A stretch of DNA of 64,000 nucleotides from Callipepla californica brunnescens (Eukaryota; Chordata; Aves; Galliformes; Odontophoridae), in NCBI GenBank assembly GCA_023055505.1, contig JALIRH010000042.1, positions 4,100,335 through 4,164,334 of the forward strand, given 5' to 3'. Positions 10,941-23,000 of this stretch are shown piece after piece (positions within the stretch are counted from its first letter, which is position 1; each line of letters begins with the position of its first letter). Below the pieces are notes generated by a model. It was not told where the DNA came from. It ran no database searches and saw nothing but the letters and a program-made list of their open reading frames with translations. A program made the translations under genes and the position numbers.

Positions 10941-11999
10941 TCAGTTCCTGGCAGCATCATCCCATGGTGCTCCAGCCCTCCTCCAGCTGCTCCTGTGGGC
11001 AGCGGGTGCATCTGGCAGGACCTGAGCTGGCTCCGTTTACCAGGCACCATCCAGGTTACACTTGTGCACTCCACGGAGCCTCTGAAGCACAATTCTATGT
11101 TGTCTCAGGGTTGGCTCTCCCCAGTTCCATACCCCAGACTCACTGTCCCAAGCTTTTTGTTTGGGCTGCAGAAAAGCTGGGTGGATGCAGCAACCTGACA
11201 GCCTGACCCTAGAGGGGAGCTCAAAGCTTCTTCCGTCTCCATCATCATCACCATCATCATCCCCTCCCAGACGCCTCTGGTGCCTGCCCTGCCCTGGCAG
11301 CTCGGTGCTTGCTGACCAAGGCATGGTCAGAATTGTGCGATTGTTGCTCATCAGAGGTGAGAGAGAAGGGTGGGATCGTTTGGCAGGGGATGCCCAGCTT
11401 AGGGAGGGGCAGAAGGAACAAGGAATATCCTCAGCCTCAATGGTGATGAGCTGCTCTGCGAGAGGAAGGGAGGCAACAGGAGCAAAATGGGAAATTCCTC
11501 TTAGGGCAAAAGAATTCACTAGGAGGGCACTCAAATACTGAAACAGAGCTTCCCACTGCTTCAGTGGGATCTCCAGCAGACCTCAGCTGGACAAGGTCAG
11601 GAGCAACACAGCTGCTTTGGGCCGAGGGTCGGCTCCTCTGTGTTAATTCTTCCATCCATCAGTTACAACACACCTGAACGAGGCACTGCTTTTGTTCCCA
11701 GGTGTTTTATCTCCATTGCGTAAGCTTTCCAGCTCGGTGCAGGGAGCTCTCTGTGAGCTGCCCTTCCTTTCTATGGAGAAAAGAGGGTTTCTCCTCCCTT
11801 TCATCCACACCGGGGGAGATCTTTTCCAAGGGCACTGTCACCACCCCATCACCACCCAGAAAGCGACGCAGTGCCATGAGTGCGAGGAGCAACTTCAGGT
11901 CCCGCAGGAGGGGAGAGCCTTCCACGAGAGGCTGAGCAGAGCTCCCACAGCCACGGGGGTTTGGGGAGGAGGTGTGTGTGGGGTGGGGAGGGGGATGGC

Positions 12000-12280
12000 T
12001 GCTTTCCCCCGGCGGATTTCGCAGCCCTCTGCAGACACTTTCAGCTCAGGAGCGCCTGACAAGTTTGAACAGAAAGCCCCGCACCGCTCCGGGAGCAGCG
12101 TTGGGCCGTCGAGCCCTCTGATTGCGATCAGCCAGCTGGCAGGAATCCCAGGAACTCGCACAAAAAAATGCTTTGAAGCGGCCAGATGCTCGAGGTGTGT
12201 CCCTGCCAGCGTGTGGGGCGCGGAGCGGTGATTCACAGCATCGCCATGCGCTGCTCGGGGTGCACGACGCGGCCCTTGTG
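12000..12280. promoter_or_regulatory. CpG-island-like patch upstream of PKP1
   Basis: Roughly two dozen CpGs occur in about 270 bases, well above the surrounding sequence. It sits about 1.6 kb upstream of the PKP1 start codon. It could be a distal promoter, an enhancer or a separate transcript start; nothing in the bases decides between these. Confidence 0.35.
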
Positions 12281-13640
12281 CCCTCCATCCACCGAGTCTG
12301 GGGGTTGAGCTCTCCAAACTTCTGCCCTCCGCTCTCCATACCTGGCTCGGGTTTTGTTCCTTCCCGTGCTGCTGTGAGCTCCAGACGGAGATGCTCCAGG
12401 TGCTGGCAGATGCAAGCTGTGCCGCGCTGGGCTCGCTGGGATGGCACTGACAGTGCCCTGCTAAGCAAGCATCCCCGGGCCGTGATTCAGAGCAGCAGCA
12501 GATTGCACAGAGGCACAGCAAACTCCTTTATTTAAGCACTTTTTGCTCTTTCAGGTTCGGGTTTGGGGTCTCCTGCAGAATCCCGGGAGATTCCCTCCCT
12601 TGGGCTGTTCCTAATTCGGACTGGAAGTGTGGAGACTTTTCCCCACCGTGTGTGACAATGTGTGGGAGCAGCAAGAAGTCTTTCTCGTGTCACCTGGGTA
12701 ATGCCCACCTGCTCTCAGACCACAGCTGGGTGACAGCGCATCCCTTGGGTGAGGTGTTGGGACCCTGGGGATGGAGAACCTGCAGTGATTAAGCTCCAGC
12801 TGCTCTGGTTCTGAGTCTCATGAGTCTCCTGTATCACCTCCCATGGCTTGGCAGGAGAGCTGGCAGCACCATGGTGACCTGAACCAGTCCCACCAACATC
12901 AAGGGCTTCAATTCTCTGCAAAGGACTCTGCAGCACTGAGAAACCTCTCAGAGCCAAAACCCATTGCAGGACTCTTCATCTCGCTGCGTCCTTTTGTATT
13001 CTTCTCACAAAAAAGTCCTCACTTCCTCTGTGCTGCCCCCAGCCACTCGCACAGATGGCCACAGAGCTTTGCCTGGGGGCTGTCCTGACTCTTCCACGGG
13101 GGAAAGTCAGGGTGTAAGGCAGTCAGTGCCAATGGTGTGACCCCTATGGGAAGGGGTCTCATCCCCGTCACAGCAGCACACTGTGTGAGTTCACAATCCC
13201 CCCCCACCAGGAGCAGTGCAGATCCTGGGCTCAGGGGTCTGGGTTTGCAGCTGTGCAGGCAGAGGATGGAGAGGTGGATGGGCAGAATGAGTTGGATCCC
13301 CCACTGGAACGGGCATGGTGTGAAGCACTGCTCCCCTGACCCACAGTGAATGCAGCTCTGTCTCCCAGCAGAACCACCCCCACGCTTCCAGCACCGGGCC
13401 ACCATTTCAACCCAGCTAACTCCAATGGGAAATAGTGCCACGAGCGAGCAGTGCAAGAGACCCTCCAGCCCACGAGCATCCACACCCACAACCCCCCCCA
13501 GGCAGCACCCACCCCTCTCCCACCCTCATCCCCTTTCCCTCCAGGACTCCCCCAGCCCAGGGGGGCAGAGCTGGGGCGAGGGCAGCAGAGCTGCGTGCCC
13601 TGCAGGGCCGCGGTGGGGAGCGCGTGGGTGTGTGCAGGCA

Positions 13641-13854
13641 GGGCTGTATATCCAGTCTGGCGCAGGGTGTGCCTGCTCACACGGCGGGGAGCCGAGCTGG
13701 GAGCAGGAGCCCTGAGACACGCTCAGCTTGGGGACGTATGGCAAGGAGGGGTTCGGGAGATTAACCCCAGAACGAGACTTGGTCGCTGTCGCATTGTGTG
13801 GTGCGCGTGGTCAGGTGCAGAGCAGCCCTCCCCGTCCCCCCACGGTTCGCAGCC
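13641..13854 (+). promoter_or_regulatory. PKP1: Putative PKP1 core promoter and 5'UTR
   Basis: A TATA-like TGTATATCC (13646-13653) lies about 200 bases upstream of the PKP1 start codon, in GC-rich sequence. If used, transcription would begin near 13675 and give a 5'UTR of about 180 nt. The element is weak and the start site is inferred. Confidence 0.25.
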
Positions 13855-14056
13855 ATGCTTCACTCTCCGCTGAAGACAGCGTTGGCATATGAGTGCTTCC
13901 AAGACCAGGCCAGCTCCACGCTGGCCCTGCCCTCGGATCACAAGCTGAAAACGAAGGGCACGGGCAAGCAGCGCGTCCAGGAGCAAGTGATGATGACGGT
14001 GAAGCGGCAGAAGCAGAAGTCGTCGGTGTCGTCGAGCGTGGGGCACTCCAACCGAG
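13855..14056 (+). CDS. PKP1: PKP1 exon 1: start codon and head
   Basis: ATG lies at 13855 in a cagccATGc context. It encodes residues 1-67, including HSPLKTALAYECFQDQ and VQEQVMMTVKRQK, which are near-identical to the mammalian protein. Residue 2 is Leu where human has Asn. The donor GTACCG at 14057 leaves phase 1. Confidence 0.95.
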
Positions 14057-17000
14057 GTACCGTCCCCTCGGGGGCCAGGGCTGGTGCTGTGGGGTGCCCC
14101 TGATGTGAGCTTCTATGGGGTTTTATCATGGGGGACAGAGGGGTATTGGAGCCAGGGGATGCCGGGGTCTCTTGCATGGGATGGAGGAGCAGTGGTGTGG
14201 GGTGCAGATGGACGCAGTGCCTGAGCACAGTGGGGCTGAACTGCTCCATGTCCCCATGGCTCTGGGGTATGCCCGTGCACTGCTCCTATCCCTGCTCTCC
14301 CAGACATCAAAGCTGGAGCAGCTCTGCTCATGTGAGCGTCCCGTCCTGCAGCTTCGCCCCTCCTGTGGGCAGCAGAGCTCCCAGCATCACAGCTCTGCCT
14401 GCGTGTGGACACGGACCTGAGCTTGGGATGTGCCTGCAGAGCTCCTGGTGTGTCTGTGACCAATGCTCCTCCAGCATCAGCTGCATGCGTTCCCGTGTGT
14501 CTCATGAGGTGCTCCCCACACGAGATGAGGGATTAACAAAACATCTTGACAAACCTTTGAGTGCTGTTCCTTCTGCGTGTCTCTGGTTGGGTATCAACCC
14601 AGCTCACTGCGTTTTGAGTTGTGGTTTGAGCAGGAGAGTGAAGCAGAGCTTTCCACTTCAGGGATGCATGCATCCATGTCTGTAGGGTGGGGAGCGTGGT
14701 CGTGCATCCCGCTGCATGCAGAAGGGATGGGAGTTGCTGCATACCATAGCTGGTGATTCTGTGGTGCAGGTTCCCTTAACAAACTGCTGTTGATGTCTGC
14801 CTAAAATCCTCTGGCTAACTGGAAACCAAGATGTTGTGGCTGTTGTCTGCAAAACCACGGGGCATGGGCACAGCCCCAGCAGGGGAAGGAGATCCCAAGC
14901 TGGTGTGCACTGGGCTTTTCCTCCGTATCTGAGAATAATGCAGATTTCTTGGGGAAAATGAATGTGGTGTCACAGCAAACCATGCTGGACTGGGTCCTCC
15001 TGGCCCCCAGTGCTGTGTGCAGGGGGAGGCTTTGCTGGCGACCTGCCTGAGGTTGGCAGTAGGGAGATGGGATCTGAGGAACCCAATCGCAGCAGTGCTG
15101 TGTGTTGTCTCGTGGCTGAGCTGTGAGTTAGAGGTTTGCTGTGCTGCTGCTGGGAGATGTCCCATCTAAACCTAATGGGGTCATTATGCTGATGTGCAGT
15201 GAGAGGGCTTTGGAGACATGAAGCGTTTGGAAGACGTCTGTCACCTTCCCCCATTGGGAGATGACTCAGTGAAAGCTCTTCCACAAACCTTTCTGATTAT
15301 TGAGCAAAGCAAAAAACCAACCCCTTAGCTCATAGGCCAGAAGGTAAAAACGCAGCGTGGTCACTCCTGCATGAATCTCAGCTTCTGGGGTTTCTCCAGC
15401 ACTTCTCTCCTAGGGGGCATCGTGCTTTGTGCTTCCCACAGGCCCTCTTCTCTTACTACTTTTTTCCTATGTTTAATCATCCTCATTGTTTTAAAGCTGT
15501 GCATGGTTTATTATTGAACCTGTCTAGCCTGCACTACCAGTGCCGGGTTCTTGTCTTGCCTTTCCCTGCCACTGATTAATGTTTATTAATCTGCCTCCCA
15601 TTGCCACAAAGCTCCCTGTTAGCTTCATTTGTCCAGCTGAAGTCTTCTGCTGCTGTGTTCAACACAACTTCCAACACAGCTCTTCCCCTCGCTGTCAGTC
15701 TGTTAGCTTCAGAAGGGTTTAAAGTCGCCTTCAAAGAATGCAGAGAACTCACCAAGAGGGTCCTAAGGCTCAGCACGTTACAGCAAGGTCCTACTTTGCT
15801 TTGTAATCATCACCAGTAGGTGACTGATGACATAGAGGAGGGCTCGCTGGCCCACACAGCATTTAAGTGAAAGCTCTTCAAGGCACAGAACCATGGAATG
15901 GTTGGGTTGGAAGGGACCTCACAGCCCTCCATCCCCATCCCTGCCATGCACTGGTTCCCCACCAGCTCAGGCTGCCCCAGGCTCCATCCATGGCCTCGGA
16001 CACCTCCAGGGTCAGGGCACCCACAGCTCTCTGGGCATTCCCTAGCTACTGTGGTTAGTTTTATGCCCTGATTTGATGGAGGTTTTAGATTGGCCAGTTT
16101 TCTCTGGATACTGTTTTTATCCCAGAGTCTCAGGACTGGTGACCATCTCTTATGGTCTTTATTCTCGAGGTGGTTGAGCTGAGGAATATCCCTTCTCTCC
16201 CCTCGGGCTGCTTGCACCCATCCTAGCTGCCCGGGAAGAGTCGGGCAGAGCTGTGTAAACTTGCAGGACAAAGCAAAGCCACCTCCACCATAAAATCATT
16301 GGGTTCTGCCTGGCCTTCAGACCAAGCTCTCAGAGCAACAAATCACAGTGCTGTGGTGGCAAGGGAAGCACCTTCTCCAACCAGCAAGGCGGCTTTGAAT
16401 GCTTGAGGTTTTTTATAATTATATATTTACAAGCTCTTGTATACAAGTTCTTGGAGGTGAAGGCGACTCTTCAGCAGCTCTGGGCTCCTCACTACCAGGA
16501 GGACCCTGCAGATCCTGAAAGGAGGTTGGGCTTGCTGATCTTAGACCTCCACTCCAACCTTCATGATTCTACAGTTCCCTATGATTCTCTCTTAAATGTA
16601 TCAAGTCCACAAGTGCCCAAACTGTCTTACTTGTGGGGTCTCATTGCTCATCCCCCAAGCCTACAGTGCTGTGCATGGTGGGAATGGATGCTGGGAAGAA
16701 CAGTGCTGTCCTGGGGAGATTAACCCATGAGTCACACCCAGAAACGCTTTCTTCCATTTAAGGAAGCTGTTGACTCACAAACAGTGTCCGGAAATTCCAG
16801 CCTGCAGATACATTATGTTTGCAGAGACTGGGAGAATGACTGTAAGAAGTAATTCCCAGGAAACTGTTATGGGACGGCACTCAGAGCTCCCTCTGTCAGC
16901 TCTGTCCCTCTCTGAGACACCTGGCCCAGATTTCCCATTCCAAGACCTCATCTCCTTCTGCCATAAGCCCAGCCCTGCGCTTCTCCAGCACTTAGTGGGA

Positions 17001-20000
17001 AGTTTGGGGTGATATCCAGTTGGTGCACTGACCTCCCTTCACATTTTGGTGGCCATCACCTTTACTATTGAGTCCTGTGCAGCTTAATATATAGGAAGCA
17101 ATCAGGGCTGGGGAGATGATAATAAGCATCTTGGGGCAATGCTCTCAAGTCTATAAATGTGGTTAAAAAAATGAGATCCTGTCGTTTTCACACAAATACA
17201 TCTTTGTGCAGCTGCTCTGCTGTTGCTTATTCTGCATTCCTTGAGGTTCTTTGGGTGCTGCCATCCATGTGGTGCTGACAACAGAAAGAAGTTCCCATTA
17301 CTCATACTGCATCTATGGGGACAATCTTCCTGAGAAAATGCAAGAATTTTCAGCCACGTACCCGATCAACATAACAGGTTCTGGGTGCCTCAGGCACGGC
17401 AATAAACGAGATACATTCCACGGGTCGGTGGCTGTAGGAGACCTGAGTGGCTTCAGGGCCTTTGTGGTACAGCCTATCCAGTTTATCTAAGAGATGAGGC
17501 TTATCGAACCATCACAGAGATTAGGATATTTCTGACATTATCCACCAGTTTAGGTGTTTAACTTGAGACAGGTAAGTCCTGATTTTGTAGCTTGTTAGAT
17601 ATTCAGAGCTTTCCCTGGAAGTTAATTGGAGTGTAGGGTTTGTACTTCCTCGTAACGGGACTCGGGATGCCACAATTATTGAGCACTTCTGAACATGAAA
17701 TTTAAATGACCTTGAACTCTTTTGGACCATCTGAAGGGTGTTAAGGTGTAGTGGAGACGCTAAGTCACAGCTTGAAGCAGTGATGGAGCACCTGGTGGGG
17801 AGGCAGGGCCAGCCCAGGGCAGCTCAGGTGCATGCAATGTACCTGAGTGACCAGAAGGGATGGAGACAGGATCCACCCCTTCCCAGACCTCATTTAAAGG
17901 TTGGCAGGGGGGGGGGGGTTTCTAACTCTGCTCTTCTCTGGTGATAAGCTGAGAGGTTATAAATACACTGGGAGAAAAAAAAAAAAAAGACTGGGATGGT
18001 CTGCTGCTTCCCACTCCTACTGACAGTGCTTTTTCCATTTGCAGGTTCCATGTATGACTGTGTAGCTGATGGTTATGGCTACGGGACGTCCCGGGGCAGT
18101 TATTACACCAAAACCCAAATGGGAAACAGCAGCTGGGGATATCCGGTAAGATGCTTTTATCTGGGAGCTGTGGCATAACCTGTACGGAAAGCATCCTGCA
18201 GCAGGAGCTGGGTGGAGAGGCCACAGTGCTTCAGAGCTTTGCCTGGGAGAGGTCGTGCACGGTTATGGCTGTTCCAGCAAGTGTTTCAGTGCAGAGGGAG
18301 AGAGGATCAGGAGATTGAAGCAAGTAGCAGCAAGGTCCTGATATCAATGTTGTACGTGGCTGGGGGCACTGTGGGGGGAGTTCTAGTTTGGTCTCAAGGA
18401 TTAATATCCCAACAACACACAATGTCTGTGGCTGTCTGAGGGCTGTAGGTTCAGATTCCCATCTCTGTTAAATCTTGGAGCATATCCACGGTGCAATTCT
18501 CATATCTGTGCACAGAAATTTAATTGAACCAAATCAGTGCAGTTTTTTGGGGATATCAGGGAGTTTGCATCAGAAACAGCACTGCTGTTCCTGCACTAAA
18601 TCGTAGAATCCTTAGGGCTGGAGGATACCTCAGAAATCCCCCGATCCAACCCCACTGTGTCCACATCCCTCAGTGCCATATCTCCAGGGATGGTGGCTCC
18701 ACCACCTCCCTGGGCAGACAGTGCCAAGGCTCACATGGACTTTTAGAAGCCATTCTTTGAAACTGGAGGTGCACTGGAAAGCTCTCTGAGCCTCTCTCAT
18801 CTTCTGGGACTGCGTGTGCTCGTGTTGCCCACCACCTGGGCTCTGTTTTCTGCTCACCCTTGGTTTTCATCAGCTGTAAAGTGCAATTCCCAGATCTGGC
18901 ATTTGAATACAGGAAAAAAAAAGGGCTCCTTTCAACAACTGTGGGGCTGCAAAGCAGCTCCCTGCCAACCATCAAAGGTTTGAACCAGGAAAGGTGCTTG
19001 TGTTGGCTTCCAGCACAGAGACAGAGGGCTGCAGTGTTTCCTGCTTGCTGCCAGATCCTCTGCCTGTTCACAGCATCAGCATTCCTCAGCTTCACAAAGA
19101 TTTGTCTGTCATCTGTTTTAATGGCCGTGGTGCACTTGTTTGCTTCAAGGCAGCGATAATGTCACTCGCTGGGTTCGGTGCCAATGCGTGCTCCGTGGGG
19201 AGGACTGGGAGCACTGGCATGCCTTTGAAATTTTTATTTACACTGTCTGTCAACCTCAACGTCAGCTGTTTCAGAGTCCTTTGCTGAGCTGTTTAAATCC
19301 CAGACAGTGATCTTGCAGCCTGATGTGAGGCCAAGAGTTTCCAGGTTGGGTCAGAGCAGAGCATCCCTCGGGCAGGCACAGACCCCTGTGGTCAATATCC
19401 CTTCCCAAGGAGTTTTCAGAACCCCCAGCAATCTGCAGCTGAGGGGTGTCCCAAGCCAGAGGTGGAATCTCAGAGCTTCACAAGCCAATTTTTTGTAGTG
19501 TTTAAATGGTTTATTGCTGTTTTTCTGTTCCAGCTCCTGCAAGAAGTGGGTTGGGGAGGACTTTGGGTCCGGCACTGATGCTGCTGTGCTGGTGGATGGT
19601 TTGTGTGGTTGTTATGGGGATCAGAGCCTCCAATAGACACCACAGAGGACACTGCACAGAGCAGTTCAGTCACTTCTGGTTTGATACAGACTTATCTAGC
19701 TCATAGCTTTTCTCTGAAGGGCATTGATGGTCTGGGGAGACCTTTCTCATGAAACAAGGGTCTTAGCAGCACTGCGTTCTAGAAGTTTTTGGTACTGGTC
19801 TTCAGGATATGATATGGGCCCTTTGGAAAAAAGGGACTGGGCCTCACGAAGGATTCACAGTAAAATTAGTCTTACAAAACTTGGTCTATCTGAAAATCAG
19901 CCATTTTGTCTTAACAAGTTGTCTAGACTCCTCCCAGAGCCAACAGAGAGAGGTACAGCAGTGATTCATCTTCTCTATCTCTGAGATCTGTCAGGTCAGG

Positions 20001-23000
20001 ATGAGTCAGCCCTCTGGATGCTATCTCCTACCACGGTCGGAGCAGCCGCCTAACAGGACTGAAGTTAGGGGCCATGAATCCCAAGTGCCATTGGCACATG
20101 GGAACACATAACCTCCAGCCTACATCTGCTTAACGTGTTTAACACACACCACGCTCCCCAGTCACGCTCAGGATCCTCTGTTTTGCTTCTTCCAGGGGTG
20201 TATTAATGGGTCACACATCCACTCCCAGCCTCCAGCTTAGGCTGACATTGAACCTAAGAGCTATTTGAAATGAGGCAGGTTCTCAGTGCTTTTAAAAGCA
20301 TTTAAAAGCATCTGTAATTCCTGGCTTGCTGAGGTAAAGCAAATCTCTTTTTGAAGACCAAGTTGCTGTTTTTTCCTAGTGCTGGGAATGCTCCTGAGAA
20401 ACCCTAAAGGCCTTTGAGATGCATGGGCAGATTCAGGCATTTCAGGGAGGTGAGCCAGTGCAGCAGTCAGGGAAATGACTTACTCTTAATACTTCTGGAA
20501 TTTAAGAGGAGTAACAGGCAATCCGTGTCCGTGTCCCTGCTTCAAAGACCTGCAACGTAGACACCACTTTTATCAGTGCATTGCCTCAGATGGTGACTGT
20601 AAATGACAGCTTCATAGCAAGGAGATATGTCATCTGCCCTGTCTCACCCACAGCTCTTAAACACCATTATTCCCGACTTACTGCTTTTGTCTGGTTTTCT
20701 ATCTTGCTGGAAATCTTAAGCTTTTGCTTCTGTGTTTTCTTCCCTTATGAGCTGCTGGTGTTCCAGTTTTGGAGCAAAAGGAAATGACAGACCTGGAGGG
20801 AAGAGCTTCCTAGAGTGGATGATAGCTCTCTCTGGATTGGTCAACAGCTCTGGGTAAAACCTTTGAATTACCCACAGTTAGAGGTCATTTTCTGATCATT
20901 TTTATGGTGGAGCATATGGTTTGTAGCATCACTGGAGCTCAGCATTGCAGTGTAACAGACTGGATAACAGAGCTGGACCCAGCACCTGGCTGCACTGTTT
21001 CCCTGTCTCACACATCAAGGATTGGCTCAGCCTTTAGAGATGAACTCCTCAGCCTCATTTCACAGAATCAGAGGGTCATGAAGAACAGGAAAGACCTCCG
21101 AGATCCCCCAAGTCCACCCCCACCCCACCATGCCCACTGGCCGTGTCCCTCAGGGCCACATCTCCATGCTCCTTGGGCACTTCTGGCTTCATTTTGCCCA
21201 GTGGCTGTGGTGGGATGCGGCTGTAGACCAAAGTGTTGGGTGATCTACGTTGGGTCCAAGTGCTGTTGAGCTCACCAGACCCTTGGAGACTTTCATCACT
21301 GTGCTGATAATGCAAGGTGTGAGTGGACACCTGATCCCAAAGCCGTCAGGTCATGGTGGTGTAAGGCCAGAGCACTGCCTGGGGACCCCATAAATGGGAT
21401 CAGTTCAGCACTGGGATCAAAGCTGCAGTCACAGTCCGGTGGCCCATGGGTTGCAGCATCCCACCCAAATGCAGGTGTGTAGCCAGAGCCTGAAGAAAAG
21501 AGAACTCCATGGAAAAGCAGAAGGTGGAGCCAGGATCATGCAATCGTGCTCCACATCATCACTTGGTCAGACCCTGCTTTCCCTGTGAGGTTTTGCAAGA
21601 GGCTTTGTGCTCTGGAGGAGCTATCTGAACCATCAGGAGCAGAAGCTGAGCTGCGTAAAGAACCAGATGAAAAGGCAGCGCTCAGGAGAGGTGGGGAAGA
21701 GCGTTTCAGAAATGGATTAACAGTATATTTGCTGGTTTTGCAATTTTTCTCCCTGCCACGGAGTGCGTAGCAGGCAGCAGTGAAAGCATTTCGCAAGGAG
21801 CATCAGGAGCTTTCCCCACCCATCATTCAGGGTGGGACGCGGTCATGTTGCATTGCCTGTGCTTTGCCCTCCAGCCTGGGAGAAACCTGCTCCTGACGTG
21901 TTTATTCGGAGTCCTTTACTTCTCTCTGTCTGCAGCTCTAGAAACAAACAAATTGCAAGGGAAAGAATTAGAGCTGGGTAATGAACTGATCGCGTCCTCA
22001 GATGCAGGAGTCAGAAACACCCAGTTATCTGGAAGGGCAGAGATCTGAGCATAGTGCTGTGCTGGACAGCCTTCCTCTGTGCTCCTGAAACAGAGGGTTT
22101 GGAGGAGAAAGGCAGAGAAGAGTCTGTTAAAGCCTTTCTGACTTTCCCTCCAGCACTATGTTTTTTTGTTTTATTTTTCTGGTTGGAATAAGAGGTAAAA
22201 CATATCTCTTTCCCTGTCTGATACAAGTGCTGGATGTTGCAGTTACTGTTCCTTATGAGGTCAGATGGTTTAGACTCAATGTGACACAAAACGTTTGTTG
22301 ATTTCAAAGCAGGTCTTTGCTGCTGGCTGAGAGGGGATTCACTCAGTCTGAGCCTGATAAGAGTACCTGGGTGTTATCAGTGCTCACCTTCTCTACCTGT
22401 GCTCCCCTGTCCTTGTTTTAATATGAATGAACAGCTCCCAAGGCTTGGCCTCAAACACATGGGATCCTTTAGGAAAAGGGAGGAGAGCAGATTCACATCT
22501 GGGACACTGCACAAGAGCATCCTGTGTTCCCAGAGAGACCTGGGGACAAGATGTGGTGACAGCCGCTGCTCTTCTGAGCTGGTTTCCAGCTCCTGAAAGG
22601 TGAATGGGATCACGTTGTGCCACCTCCTGCCCTTCTGCAGTGCTTTTCCCCACTGCTGATGGTGTGAGGTGTGGAGCTGGCCCACCCCTGGGCATACACC
22701 TGTCACCAGTGGGATGTGGGGTGTCATGAGATCCAGGTGGCTGATGGGGTCTGAGGGTGAGAGTGACAGTCTCCTTTCACTGCTGCCATTCTGCACAGGG
22801 AGAGCTCTCTCTGAGCACATAGCAGAAGAGAGGAGCTGGCTGCCAAGCAGTTCTTCCAACCACATCTGTGTGGTGGCATCACCTTCACCTTCAGGGGTGA
22901 CATCTCTCCAGGCAGCAGTGCCTCACTCCTGCTCCTCTCTGCTCCCTATCTCCCTGATCACTGCATCCAACAGAGAGATAACATGGGGAGCTCTGTTCCA

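Larger units (their letters stand above)
6086..13640. other. IGFN1-PKP1 intergenic region
   Basis: No exon-like reading frame with splice signals and protein-like composition was seen on either strand. The open frames here are GC-driven. Contents that can be named are one CR1 fragment (10597-10940), two CpG-dense patches (10345-10405 and 12000-12280), a short ATC-type run (11238-11263) and, presumably, PKP1 regulatory DNA at the right end. Confidence 0.6.
14057..18044 (+). other. PKP1: PKP1 intron 1
   Basis: A 4-kb intron with a CR1 fragment in each orientation (15884-16045 minus, 16520-16590 plus), a G12 run (17907-17918) and an A14 run (17975-17988). A pair of AP-1-type motifs near 16.73-16.78 kb is described as a possible enhancer. 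No extra coding exon was seen. Confidence 0.7.

Noticed and set aside
19285..19450. Possible CR1-like stretch in PKP1 intron 2
   Set aside because: Some phrases resemble repeat sequence, but the ordered CR1 blocks and tail are missing, so it was not called.
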